DNA from: Lepus europaeus
Taxonomy: Eukaryota > Chordata > Mammalia > Lagomorpha > Leporidae
Length of the DNA stretch: 64,000 bases
Reading direction: 5' to 3'
NCBI RefSeq assembly: GCF_033115175.1
Contig: NC_084827.1
Coordinates: 180,079,601 to 180,143,600 of the forward strand
The position numbers and the translations under genes were made by a program. The notes under the pieces are model-generated. The model saw nothing but the letters and a program-made list of their open reading frames with translations, had not been told where the DNA came from and made no database searches. Shown here one piece after another: positions 9,917-20,187 of this stretch. The stretch's first letter is position 1; every line of letters starts with the position of its first letter.

Positions 9917-11912
9917 CTGTCGGCTCCCTGTCCATCTTCCCAAAGATTCGAAGTCTTCCCCTGGCTGGCTCTGGCCGTCTGTCCATTTTGCAAGACGGCC
10001 GATCTCAGAAAAGCTTTTCAGGAAGGGGAAAGGTGGACGTAGGGCGTGTGAGCTATTTCCATTGTCATTACTCAATTGTCCCCCCGTTGGGACTTGATGT
10101 TGGTGTATTTATAACTCCTGTGGATGCCGGTGTGATGGTGGTTACTTGATATGGGCAGGGTCACGTGAGCAGGGAGATGCCACGCCTGTGATTGTACGGA
10201 TGCTGAAGTCAGGGACAGAGGCTGGCTCTCCACCCATCCAGGGCCGGTGCCCCCACACACACTCGGTTGGGAGAGCTCCCGTCTTCATCCGGGTGCAAGA
10301 CCGCCCAGCGCAAGTAGCACCGACTCCCCTTGCTCGTGCAGATGACGTGAGCAACCTGTGAATGTGACGTCAGCGACCAAAACACCCAGCAAGTGAGTCA
10401 GCCCCGTCAGGGTGGAAAAGTGGGTGCTCTGTGCAGGGTTTGGGAAGGGCAGCTGAAGCTCAGAGGGGAAGAAACACGCATCCGCGAAGCGCCACAGGTG
10501 CACCAGACGCCTTCAGTGGATTCGCGCCCTTACTCCGGTGACAACGTGGGAGAGAAGCAGCCTGGCCGAGGCTGATGGCTCATCGGAGGCCTCAGACTCT
10601 GCCTTCCACCCCCAGCCCTGCTGCCCGGCTTCTGGGGTTTCTGCTTGCTCAGTTCCCTTCTATGCAGATAGAGGTATGGACAACTCTTGCTCGCCACCGA
10701 AGTCGGAATGGCTCACGAGATTGTGCTAAGGCTGCTATGCCGTGACGCCCCCTCGTCTCTCTGAGCTCCCCGGAAGGCCGAGTGGGCATCTGTGTCGGCG
10801 GCTCCCGAGGCTGGACGATGATCTGGCCTCTTCCCCGGGGCTTTGCACAGCCAAAGGGAACCCAGGAAAGGAAGTCTTCCATCTCCCTTAGACGGCATGG
10901 AAAACGTTTACACACCTTCGCGGGGTAGTACAGAGGTGCGTTGACTCCTGTTGGAAACTGAGTTACAGGCGTCAGCCTGCCTCACAGGCTGGCCAAGGCC
11001 TGTAGGTTCCTCCCAAAAGGTGTCTCAGGCCACCTCTGAGGAGCAGAGGTGCAGGGGTGAGGCCGGCTGGCTGGGGGCTGATGCCCTCTCACGGGCAGAC
11101 AAGGGACACTGGCCGGGTCTTGGAAGCAGGAGGGCGGGGGGACAGCTCTGGTGGGGGGAGCGGTGGCTGTGCTGTGACACCTGGCCGAGACTCAAGGGTG
11201 CACTGGGCTTAGCCCCCGGAGGCCTAGGAGAGCTGCAGGCAGGGAGTGGCCGCTCCCGAAGCCGTCACTGCCCGCTGTCTTATGGCCGGACATCCCCCCA
11301 CGGGGCTGCCCCTGGTGCCACTGGCAGGCGAGGAAACCAGGACAACTGCACGCGCCTCACTGAGAGGCCAGGGTTTCCTACCTTGTCCTCTGCACTGTCC
11401 CCTGTGTGGATCGCACCTCAGCGCGTGGCTCGGGGGTCCTGTGCCTGCCCTGCCCGAGCAGTCGCCTCTGCCTGGAATTCTGTCTTCCCCTCCTCCCCTG
11501 GCTGGTCTGGTCATCCTTCGGCACTCCGCTTAGCATCCTGGGAGCCAGGGGTCCTGACAGTGCCCTGGACCACCCAGGCCCCGCCAGGCTTCCTGGGGCA
11601 GGCAGGGGCGGCTTCCTCGCCATGTGGGGTTCTCTCTGCCTTGGCCCGTGAGTCCCGCCCAGAAGGTCCTCCGGCTCATGTGTGGAGGAGTGAGTGCAAG
11701 GCTCTCTTAGCCATTGCTTCTCCTAGCCTTGGCCCTCTGCCACTTTCCCTCTTAGGGAAGAACGCTGCCGTGGCCTGGACTCTGGGCTGGCTCAGGTGCA
11801 CCTTGGACGCTCGGGGGAGGGCTCTGCCCCGGGCCCGTGAGTTTCACTGCCCACGTGGGAAGATGCCTTCTCGGCTCCACGAGGACTCTTTAAGATGCTG
11901 TTTCTTTTTTTT
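9917..11912. other. Intron 1, left part, no element recognised
   Basis: Unique, mostly GC-rich sequence. The long plus-strand frame at 10951-12045 has low-complexity composition and runs into a SINE, so it is not treated as coding. Confidence 0.5.
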
Positions 11913-12185
11913 AAAGATGTCATTTCTCATTTATTTTACAGGCAGAGAGGGAGAGAGGGAGAGAGGCAGAGAGGGAGATCTTCCATCTACTGGCTCACTT
12001 CCCAATCCCAGGAAGCTGGGCGTTCACGCCGGGTCTCCCACGTGAGTGGCAGGAGCCTGATCACGTGAGCCGTCACCACGCCTCCGGTCAGCAGGAAGCT
12101 CGAGTCAGGAGCCAGAGCTGGACATGGAGCCCGAGTGCTCCCATAGGGATGTGGGTGTTTTAGCTGCTAGGCCAGCTGAGTTCAT
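11913..12185 (-). mobile_element. Diverged C-SINE, reverse orientation
   Basis: Reverse tail TTTTAAAGATGTCATTTC, GAGAGGGAGAGAGG stretch, CTTCCATCTACTGGCTCACTTCCC, GGGTCTCCCACGTG and head-side GAGCCCGAGTGCTCCCATAGGGATGTG-type sequence split by mutations. An old copy. Confidence 0.65.
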
Positions 12186-13324
12186 CTCCCCTGTCCACTG
12201 AGCCCATGCCGGCGGTGGGGACAGCACAGGTTGTTTCAAGGGTCGGTCACGTGTCCCGGACGCTGCTGGGTGCCACGGACGATGCATGGGTGAAGAGGGG
12301 GCTGCTGGGAACTCACAGCCGTCTCGGGGAGATGAGGCCTTTGCAGGCACAGCCGCGCCCTGGAGACTTTGCCTCCCCCTGCACACAGGAGAACGTTCCG
12401 GGCCGCAGTCCGCCCGCCAGTCCCCTGCGCCCTGCAACACCGCCCGACAGCTCTGCCCATCCAGACCTCGAGAGCTCCTTTCTCTAAGCGCCGCTCTTTT
12501 GCCGGCTTCTTTTTCTCAGGCCGGTTGTTTGGGGCTCTAGGGGCCTTGACCGAGCAGGATGGTGATCCGACAAGCCCGTGGTGCTCCTCCCGAGGGAGGA
12601 GTTCTGGTACCTGTTGTAATCTGTCACCGGTTATCTTCCAAAGGGGTGGGGCCCTGGAGGTCTGTCTGCCCAGGGATGAGAGCCAGACTGTCTCCGCCTC
12701 TAAATTTAGCTGCCCGAGTGTATTTGTCAGCAGCTCCCTAAATATCTGAGCTTGGTGTCCGCGGACAGAGGAGGAGTGCCGAGACAGACCTGGCTCTTCG
12801 TAGAGCTTTAAAAATAGCTCACGGTAGGCAGGGTTGGTTTCCTAAGTGGGGCCTGAACTTTGCTTCATGAGTGTGGCCAAGAGCTGGGATTTTTTTTTTT
12901 TTGAGGACAAGAATAGCCACATTGTTGACCAGTGCCGTAAAGAAACAAACCAATCTGAAATACAATGCACTCATTCACCACGCATTTAATAAATACTTAG
13001 GGGACTTTTACTATGTTTTCAGTATGTTGTGAGGTGTTGGGGATCCAGACACACACACTCACACACACACTCTCACACACACATACACACACACACCCTG
13101 GCCTGCCAGGATCATGCTGGGAAAAAAAACGACACCTAGAGGTCCCCAATAGACGGGAGTAGCTCTGACCTTCCTGCCAGCCCGCTGGGCTCGGCAGCCC
13201 TGGGAACAGCGCCCCTGCCCGACCCTGTGCTCTTGGCTGCCCCCTCCTTGCCTGCTGCCCCACAGCTCTGCCCCTCCTTGCCTGCTTCCGTCGAGACAAT
13301 CTCATCTCCTGCTGTCTTTCGGAT
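12186..13324. other. Intron 1 unique DNA with a poly-T and a CA microsatellite
   Basis: It contains an 11-T run near 12893 and an AC/CACACT microsatellite at about 13046-13098. The segment 12965-13040 (CATTTAATAAATACTTAGG ... TGTTGGGGATCCAG) resembles an ancient dispersed repeat end, but the family is uncertain. No gene. Confidence 0.45.
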
Positions 13325-13432
13325 AGGGAGCCCGATAGGAAGCAGAGCCGCTAGGATTTGAACTGGTGCTTGGATACGGATGCCAGCGTCGTAGGCAGCG
13401 GCTTGACCTGCTGCACCACGGCACCAGCCCCC
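13325..13432 (-). mobile_element. C-SINE head fragment, reverse orientation
   Basis: Only the tRNA-like 5' part remains: GATTTGAACTGGTGC (B-box side), GGATGCCAGCGTCGTAGGC, and TGACCTGCTGCACCACGGCA ending in CCAGCCCCC. Confidence 0.75.
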
Positions 13433-13675
13433 TTTTGCTTTTAGGCTCAGAGGTTGTTCACGCTATGGCTGTGTTGATGTTCACACCCAAATTTGGGAGG
13501 CATGAATGGAGCTGTTTGAAGCTGTCTTAAGACACTCAAAGCAGGTCTGCCCTGGAGGAGTGGCTCCTTCAGGGAGGTGCCAGCTCCCCGGCTCGGGGAC
13601 TCCCGGCAGCATCTGTGTTTTGCCTGGGGTGTTTCCCGTGACCTCTGTAGATGAGGTGTTTCCCTTGGACTGTAT

Positions 13676-13828
13676 ATGAGGATGTCAAACATGGAACTGA
13701 AACTACAAGTCTATTTTGGTGTAAATTTCTTTCATAACGTGGAAAATACATATTATGAAAAGACTAGGCGTGGATTAAAATTTGCACCAAAATAAACTAA
13801 TACTTTTAATTTCATTTCTCCATGAATT
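13676..13828. mobile_element. Palindromic MITE-like element (mariner-type candidate)
   Basis: A largely self-complementary segment. TTTTGGTGTAAATTT at about 13713-13728 pairs with AAATTTGCACCAAAA at about 13778-13793, and CGTGGAAAATACATATTATG-type sequence lies between them. The same family is seen at 62268-62391, read in either direction. Composition and the terminal TCATGGA motif fit short non-autonomous DNA transposons. The family name is an inference. Confidence 0.5.
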
Positions 13829-13831
13829 TTT

Positions 13832-14158
13832 TAAAAGATTTATTTATTTATTTGAAAGTCAGAGTTACGCAGAGAGAGAGAAGAGGCAGAGAGGGAGAGA
13901 GGTCTTTTATCTGCTGGCTTACTCCCCAACTGGCTGCAATGGCTGGAGCTGTGTCGATCCAAAGCCAGGAGCCAGGAGCTTCCTCCTGGTCTCCCATGCG
14001 GGTGCAGGGCCCAAGCACTTGGGCCATCCTCCACTGCCCTCCTGGGCCACAGCAGAGAGCTGGATCTAAAGTGGAGCAGCTGGGACTCAAACCGGCACCC
14101 ATATGGTGCTGGCATTGCAGGCAGTGGCTTTACCTGCTACGCCACAGTGCAGCCCCCC
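13832..14158 (-). mobile_element. Full-length CSINE, reverse orientation
   Basis: Complete reverse copy from AAAGATTTATTTATTTATTTG through GGTCTTTTATCTGCTGGC, GGGCCCAAGCACTTGGGCC and GGGACTCAAACCGGCACC to TACGCCACAGTGCAGCCCCC. Flanks CCATGAATTTTT and CTATGAATGTTT look like a slightly mutated target-site duplication. Confidence 0.9.
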
Positions 14159-14264
14159 TCTATGAATGTTTTGAAATATTCCCACATGTCCTGTCCTGCA
14201 CCCTGGCACACAATTGGCTCCTTCATTAAAAGCTGAATTTTAAAAAAATTTGCTGTTGAACTTT

Positions 14265-14530
14265 TTGAAAAAGATTTATTTGTACATTTGAAAGGCGCAG
14301 TGACAGACACACACAGAGCTCTTCCGTCTGCTGGTTCCCTCCCCGGACGGTCACAACAGCCAGGGCTGGGCTAGGCCAAGGCCAGCAGGCCGGAGCTCCA
14401 CGTGGTGTCTCACGTGGGAGCCCTCAGCATGCGCCACCTCCCGGGCGCACTAGCAGGGAGCGGGATAGGGAGTGGAGCAGCCAGGGCCCGAGCTGGCGCC
14501 CCATTACGGAACGTGGGTGTCCCAGGTGCT
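14265..14530 (-). mobile_element. Older C-SINE, reverse orientation
   Basis: AAAAAGATTTATTTGTACATTTG tail side (split by mutations), CTTCCGTCTGCTGGTTCCC, CCAGGGCTGGGCTAGGCC, GGAGTGGAGCAGCCAGGG and a degraded head. It lies 100 bp from the preceding SINE in the same orientation. Confidence 0.65.
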
Positions 14531-14539
14531 CCCCCTATC

Positions 14540-15175
14540 AGCTCGGGTGGCTTTGCTGGCTGGCTGGCTGGTTTTCCAGCAAGCCCTCTGACAGTACCGC
14601 CCGGCAGGCTTGGCCACCGCACGGATGGCCGCCTCTCCTTCATCTCACTGCCTCCTTCCCTGGTACAGCCATTACAATCCTCCCTTGTGCCCTGAAGCCT
14701 GGTTCCACACGCCCACAGGCCCTGCTCCGTGTCAGCTTCTACTCCCCGGGAGCTGGCCAAGGAAATGCCTCTACACAGCGGGCTCGTCTTTCTGGAGAAT
14801 GAGGGGTTCTGACGGGCGTACTGTCCCCCAGATCGGTGCATTTAATATTTCCAGCTCCCCAAACTATCCTATGGCACCTATCTTGGGGGGACTTGTCCTC
14901 GTGGACACTGGCACACTTCCTTAACCATGCCGCCGCAGTGTCGGCCTGGGCGGGCAGGTCTGCGCTCCCTAGCCGGACGGTCTGTAAGTGACCACGTACT
15001 AAACACAGCTGGCTGTGAGGCCAGCCTTCCCTCGCTCCTGTCCCGAGTTCCTTTTCCTTTGGAGAGGTTTTTACAAGCAAGAACCGGTGCAGGTGTGTCG
15101 GGTTCTGCTTTCCTGGCTTCTTAGGGCGCAAGGAATCCACCCGCACAGACATTAGCCTGGAAAACACTAACCTCC
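14540..15175. other. Intron 1 sequence, no element recognised
   Basis: Mixed-composition unique DNA. No domain-bearing frame, SINE or L1 signature is seen. Confidence 0.4.
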
Positions 15176-15179
15176 TCTC

Positions 15180-15310
15180 TGAACAACAATGTTAGCACAT
15201 CACACCTCATTTAACAAAACATTAAAACATTGTACTTCCTCAGATCAAGTGCGTCTATTAATAATGACCCAAATTGTCTGCGCCAACTTCAGAAATCTCA
15301 TTCCCATCTC
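15180..15310. other. Candidate conserved non-coding block A
   Basis: An AT-rich, repeat-free segment (ACAATGTTAGCACATCACAC ... TCTATTAATAATGACCC) set in GC-rich DNA. The contrast and the lack of repeat signatures suggest selective constraint, but there is no alignment to prove it. Confidence 0.3.
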
Positions 15311-15589
15311 GTGGAGGAGCGGAGCGCGGCGGGGTGGGGGTGGGGACACCCACCTTTGTCCCGGAGCCCAGTGCAGCACGGAACAGCAGTGGCTTCTCGG
15401 AAGTGACCGGGTTTCATCCGAGGTCCAGGGCTGCTTTCCTGGGTGGCCCAGGAGGGCTTTTTTGGAAGCTCAGATTTAAAGGTGACCTTGGACGCTGCGT
15501 CTCCGCCGTGGCCGAGCCTGAACCCCGGCGGTCAGGTCCCCGGCGACCGTGAGCACACAGCCCGGGAAGGCCATTTGAAGACTGGGGAC

Positions 15590-15800
15590 ATTGCTGGAAC
15601 GCGTGTCACTGAAGTGCTCCCTGATAAAAGTGACAAACTTGAACTGTCGTGGGGATTTAATTACATGATAAAATTGCAGCTCCTGCCTCTTGAGACAAAT
15701 TGCACGTTCAGACTGATTGTTTTTTATGAATCTCACACAGCGCGCCCCAGCCTTCCCTCGCGAAGCTGGCTGGGTCTGATTGTTATGCCTCATCTTCCCT
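15590..15800. promoter_or_regulatory. Candidate conserved non-coding block B (TTTAATTACATGATAAAA core)
   Basis: It contains TGATAAAAGTGACAAACTTG, GGATTTAATTACATGATAAA and CTGATTGTTTTTTATGAATC in a non-repetitive setting. TAATTA is a homeodomain-type core, and TGATAAA and GATTGT are SOX/GATA/TALE-like. It lies in ASB18 intron 1. An enhancer role is inference. Confidence 0.35.
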
Positions 15801-15929
15801 CACACCCCTCGCAGGAAAGAGGAGCTGACGGATCCCGCGGTGTCTCCCAGCAGCCTCTCTGGGTCGCTCTGGGGCTCCGCATTGGAAAGAGAGGCAAGTT
15901 TCCTTTGATGGATTTAAAGTTCATTGTGC

Positions 15930-16105
15930 TTTTTTTTTTCCCCCCATTGGCAAAAGATTGGAACTTTCAACATCCAACAGAAACATATGAAAAAAAATCA
16001 TTATAGGAAATATAAATGAATATTAAAAATGCCCAATTTTGCTAATTTTAAAATGCAAGTTAAATTTCTTCTCCATCAAATTGTGGAGGATTTTTTTAAA
16101 ACTCG
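15930..16105. promoter_or_regulatory. Candidate conserved non-coding block C (AT-rich)
   Basis: About 170 bp of strongly AT-rich unique DNA (CATATGAAAAAAAATCATTA, AATATAAATGAATATTAAAA, TTTTGCTAATTTTAAAATGC) flanked by GC-rich sequence. No repeat family is recognised. Confidence 0.35.
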
Positions 16106-17849
16106 AGGTTTGGAAGAGGTTGTGGTGCCGATGCTCTCACCGCCTGCGCGAGGGGCTCAGTTTCTGTTCGGAGGGAGGTGCCCAGGATGCGCCGAGTGCA
16201 TCTCCCAGGTCCTAGCAGCGGAGGGAGGTGGAGAGCAGGGATCCTGACCACCCCAAGGGGGAGGTCGAGGCAGCAGCCGCTAGCCACAGGTGGAAGGAAA
16301 CCATCCCCCATGCAGTGGTGTGGACAGAGTCTCTGGGTGACAGGAAGCGCAGCCTGGGCGGGGATGGCAGGGTGGCGAGGACAAGGAGGGTGCCCTGCTC
16401 CGGGCGTGCCTGCTTCCTCCTCTTGCCCTGGTGCCGAGAGGAGCCGGAGTGTTCTGCGGCAGTGGTTCTGGCCTCAGTGCCGTGGTTCGGGCAGACAAGG
16501 TGCAGTCTGCAGGGTGGATGCTCAGGGGGCCAGGCAGTGGCGATTTCTTGGTGCAGGGGACCAGGCAGAGGGGGTCTGATGGGAAATAAACCCCCTGCAG
16601 ACGGCAGGCCCCACGTCCAGAGCCGGGGCGAGGGGCAGGGCCTAGAGCCTTGGCTGTGTGCAGGGCTGGGCTGCCCAGATCCCACTTCTGGGGGAGGACT
16701 CATTACCCCTGCCGTCAGCTCCTTGGCCTCTGCTGCAGAGAGCTGCCCACCCTTCCAGATCTGGTGACCGGTCCAGGTGTGGGTGCAGAGGTCCCGCCTT
16801 TTTGACCCGATGTGGGAAAGCTGTGAAGGGCACGTCAACTCCAAGGCCACCGTGGGACTAGCCATGGCACGGCCCGGCGGTGTCACAGAGCGCCAGCTCC
16901 TCTGCCCATCTGACTTGCTAGGTGTTGATTCCAGGACACACCCTGCTGGGCAAACTCACCGCCAAATCTGTGAAACCTTGGGGAGCGGTTCCTCGAATCT
17001 CATTCTGCTGTGACCTTCTTCGTCTCTCGCTTGGACTCCAAATGAGAACTTCTCTTTATCCCGCGGTCCTTGAGCACTTTGTCTGCTACCCCTTCTTTCT
17101 GTCCTCCAGACCGGATACGGTCTCTGGGCCGCTTTCCACTCCGCCGGTTCTTGTTTTCCATTGTCGGGGACCTGCTGTTGAGCTGGCTGGTGAGCAGAAC
17201 GAGGCCAGGGTCCGTCAAGGACAGCGGGCTCGCCCACTCACTCTCGGCTCCATCAGTAGACAAGGGGCAGACAGCAGGGGTCTCCTCCCTTCCGTCTCTC
17301 CTGCTCGGTCCTTCCCAGACATGGGTGAGTTTTATGACCCTTTCCAAATCAAAGATGCAGCTCCTCTGTGGAATGGCTGCTCACGGTCTTTCCACAGCAG
17401 CACGGAGCCCCGGGTCTGGAGTTCCTGGCCCCAGCCGACAGCGCCCCACTCTCTGCCTGGGGTTTCCTCCCCCCTCTGACTCGCACACCCCAGGGTCCGG
17501 ATGGCTGCCCTGCCCTGCCGGCTCTACATTCGCTGTTCGGCTGTGTGCACCGGGGTCCCCTTCCTTCCCATCACAGCCTCCCACACACACCTTCATCATT
17601 CCAGGCCCCATCCCAGGAGACCTCCACGGTTTGGTCCATAAAGACTGTTTTCTCTCTACCGTGTGATATGGCAAATAACAGAAACCCAGACCTGTTCACC
17701 ATGCAGGTGCTGGGGTTGGTGTTGGAGAGAGGGAGGTCGGCATTTCCGACTTCCGCCGCCGAGCGCTCCGAGGCGGTCGCCAGCCTGGACTTGGGGAGGG
17801 AGGGCAGCCTCCCGCTATCGTCCTCACTCCTTTTTGTTCTCCTGGATCT
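16106..17849. other. Intron 1 GC-rich unique DNA
   Basis: No exon, SINE or minisatellite is seen. Overlapping long frames on both strands are compositional. The left end grades into an AT-rich block, and the right end meets the reverse transcriptase fragment. Confidence 0.4.
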
Positions 17850-18490
17850 CGGCAGTGTGCTTGGGGGTGACGCTAATAGGAGTGTGTCATCAGCATACAT
17901 TATGTCTTTATTAGCCTGTTTCTCAATTTTGATTCTGGAAATATCCTGATTTGGTCTAATTGCAATTGCGCCGCGTTCCACCGGCAGGGGCGGCTCCGCC
18001 TGGGGGGAGCTCCGGCAGGACCCTGTAGGGTGTTCTTCCTGCCCCTCTGCCTCTGACGCTGGACCATTAGCTCTGAGGCACGCATCTCATCTCATCCACA
18101 GTGCGACTCAACCTGATTGTGGGGAGAAGAGAAGCCCGGGCCGCATGCCTTGTAGGACGCAAAGACACATTTTAATTCTGGGTGCTGAGAGAGATTTCTC
18201 TGTATCTCAAGCAAGAGCTGCTGCGGCAGCCATTTTATTCCTAAATAATTTAACTATATTCAAAGATAATCTGATGTTATTGTAGGAAAGTGTATTTCTA
18301 ATAAATTCCACTTGATCTGGGTGCATCAATTCAGGCAGCGCATAATTGAGTCTGTTAGCAAGGACTTTAGCAAGAATTTTGCAATCAGCGTTAATTAAGA
18401 AGATGGGACAATAATTTGTGCATAATTCCGGATCTTTTCCTGGATTGTGAATCAAAGTAATAAGAGCGATGCTCGGGCTGGTGGTGGGAT
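17850..18490 (-). pseudogene. Ancient LINE reverse transcriptase fragment of non-L1-mammalian type
   Basis: Two blocks of reverse transcriptase coding sequence are readable on the minus strand. Block 1 (about 18490-18207) reads SIALITLIHNPGKDPELC, FLINADCKILAKVLANRL, HPDQVEFI and YNNIRLSLNIV, the first conserved RT motifs of L1/Tx1-clade LINEs. Block 2 (17981 to about 17850) reads ISRIKIEKQANKDIMYADD and continues TLLLASPPSTLP, i.e. the catalytic YADD motif at 17897-17886. The NIR motif and YADD are about 127 codons apart, close to the roughly 125 in mammalian L1, yet the DNA between them has lost readable homology and contains stops. The PGKDP...YRPI-like wording is nearer to fish/amphibian L1-Tx1 types than to the mammalian L1s elsewhere in this window. 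It is not a functional gene. Preservation of the two blocks may mean regulatory co-option. Confidence 0.75.
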
Positions 18491-18990
18491 AGTGTCATTA
18501 GGTGCTGATTTATAAGTACTTAGAAAGGTTTAATTTCATTTTGCTTCGAGCAGGGTCTCCCTGCCCCCACGCTGGCAAGGGAGAGCGGCCGCCATGGCAG
18601 AGCGCTCGTCTCCTCCCCTCCCTGCCACGGTGACCTCCGCTTCTCCTGTCTGCGTGCATTCTCCAGACTGCCCCCCACCCCACATTTGTCTGCACTGTTT
18701 CTTCTGATTTCTTTGAAATTGGGGTCTCTGGACCAGTGATGCTGTGTGTGTGTGTGTGTGCGCGCGCGCAAGCATTGTGTCAAGTCAAAATGTTGCCCAC
18801 GACACCAGTGGGGAGTTGTTTCCATAGCTCTCCCTAGGAGATGGCCCTGGCCGAGCTGGCAGCATGAGCTCCTGCCCGGGAGTCTGGAGCCACGCCTGGT
18901 CGACCCTCTGCTTCTACCTGACCGCTGACCACCGAGCAAACCCGTGTGAGTCTGTGTGTCGCTGTTGGCAGAATCAGCGGAGGGTGAACT
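18491..18990. other. Intron 1 spacer with TG/CG microsatellite
   Basis: Unique sequence with a TGTGTG...CGCGCGC alternating purine-pyrimidine run at about 18740-18770, a Z-DNA-prone type. No gene. Confidence 0.45.
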
Positions 18991-20187
18991 GTAGAGCTGG
19001 ATGTCTGTCCGTAGAGCCGGATGTCTGTCCATAGAAGCAGATGTCTGTCTGTAGAGCCAGATGTCTGTCCGTAGAACCAGATGTCTGTCCATAGAAGCAG
19101 ATGTCTGTCTGTAGAACCAGATGTCTGTCCGTAGAGCCTGATGTCTGTCCGTAGAGCCAGGTGTCTGTCCGTAGAACCAGATGTCTGTCCGTAGAGCCAG
19201 ATGTCTGTCCATAGAAGCAGATGTCTGTCTGTAGAACCAGATGTCTGTCCGTAGAGCCTGATGTCTGTCCGTAGAGCCAGGTGTCTGTCCGTAGAGCCAG
19301 GTGTCTGTCCGTAGAACCAGATGTCTGTCTGTAGAGCCAGATGTCTGTCTGTCCGTAGAGCCGGATGTCTGTCTGTAGAGCCAGATGTCTGTCCATAGAA
19401 GCAGATGTCTGTCTGTAGAACCAGATGTCTGTCCGTAGAGCCTGATGTCTGTCCGTAGAGCCTGATGTCTGTCCGTAGAGCCAGGTGTCTGTCCGTAGAG
19501 CCGGATGTCTGTCCGTAGAGCCAGATGTCTGTCCGTAGAGCCTGATGTCTGTCCGTAGAGCCAGGTGTCTGTCCGTAGAGCTGGATGTCTGTCCGTAGAG
19601 CCAGGTGTCTGTCCGTAGAGCCGGATGTCCGTCCGTAGAGCCAGATGTCTGTCCGTAGAGCCAGGTGTCTGTCCGTAGAGCAAGCTGTCTGTCCGTAGAG
19701 CCAGGTGTCTGTCCGTAGAGCCAGGTGTCTGTCCGTAGAGCCGGATGTCTGTCCGTAGAGCAAGCTGTCTGTCCGTAGAGCCAGATGTCTGTCCGTAGAG
19801 CCAGATGTCCGTCCGTAGAGCCGGATGTCTGTCCGTAGAGCCAGATGTCTGTCCGTAGAGCCAGATGTCTGTCCGTAGAAGCAGATGTCTGTCCGTAGAG
19901 CTGGATGTCTGTCCATAGAGCAAGCTGTCTGTCCGTAGAGCCGGATGTCTGTCCATAGAGCAAGCTGTCTGTCCGTAGAGCCGGATGTCTGTCTGTAGAA
20001 GCAGCTGTCTGTCCGTAGAAGCAGCTGTCTGTCCACAGAGCCAGATGTCTGTCCGTAGAAGCAGATGTCTGTCTGTAGAACCAGATGTCTGTCCGTAGAA
20101 CCAGATGTCTGTCCATAGAGCCAGATGTCTGTCCATAGAGCAGATGTCTGTCCATAGAGCTGGATGTCTGTCCATAGAAGCAGCTGT
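18991..20187. repeat. Minisatellite, 20-bp unit, about 60 copies
   Basis: Unit on the plus strand: GTAGAGCCAGATGTCTGTCC with variants at a few positions (CCGG, CCTG, CAAGCTG, GAAGCAG, ATAGA). A 4-bp duplication near 19349 and a 1-bp loss near 20140 shift the register. Because 20 is not a multiple of three and the unit lacks stops on the minus strand, all three minus frames stay open, giving spurious proteins of 468-551 residues (DRHLALRTDIRLYGQTSGST type). It lies in ASB18 intron 1 and is therefore transcribed. Most units contain an E-box (CAGATG, CAGGTG or CAGCTG) and a GTCTG core. Confidence 0.97.

Noticed and set aside
10951..12045. 364-residue plus-strand ORF
   Set aside because: No domain; it reads through into a reverse-oriented SINE; composition is typical of GC-rich intron DNA.
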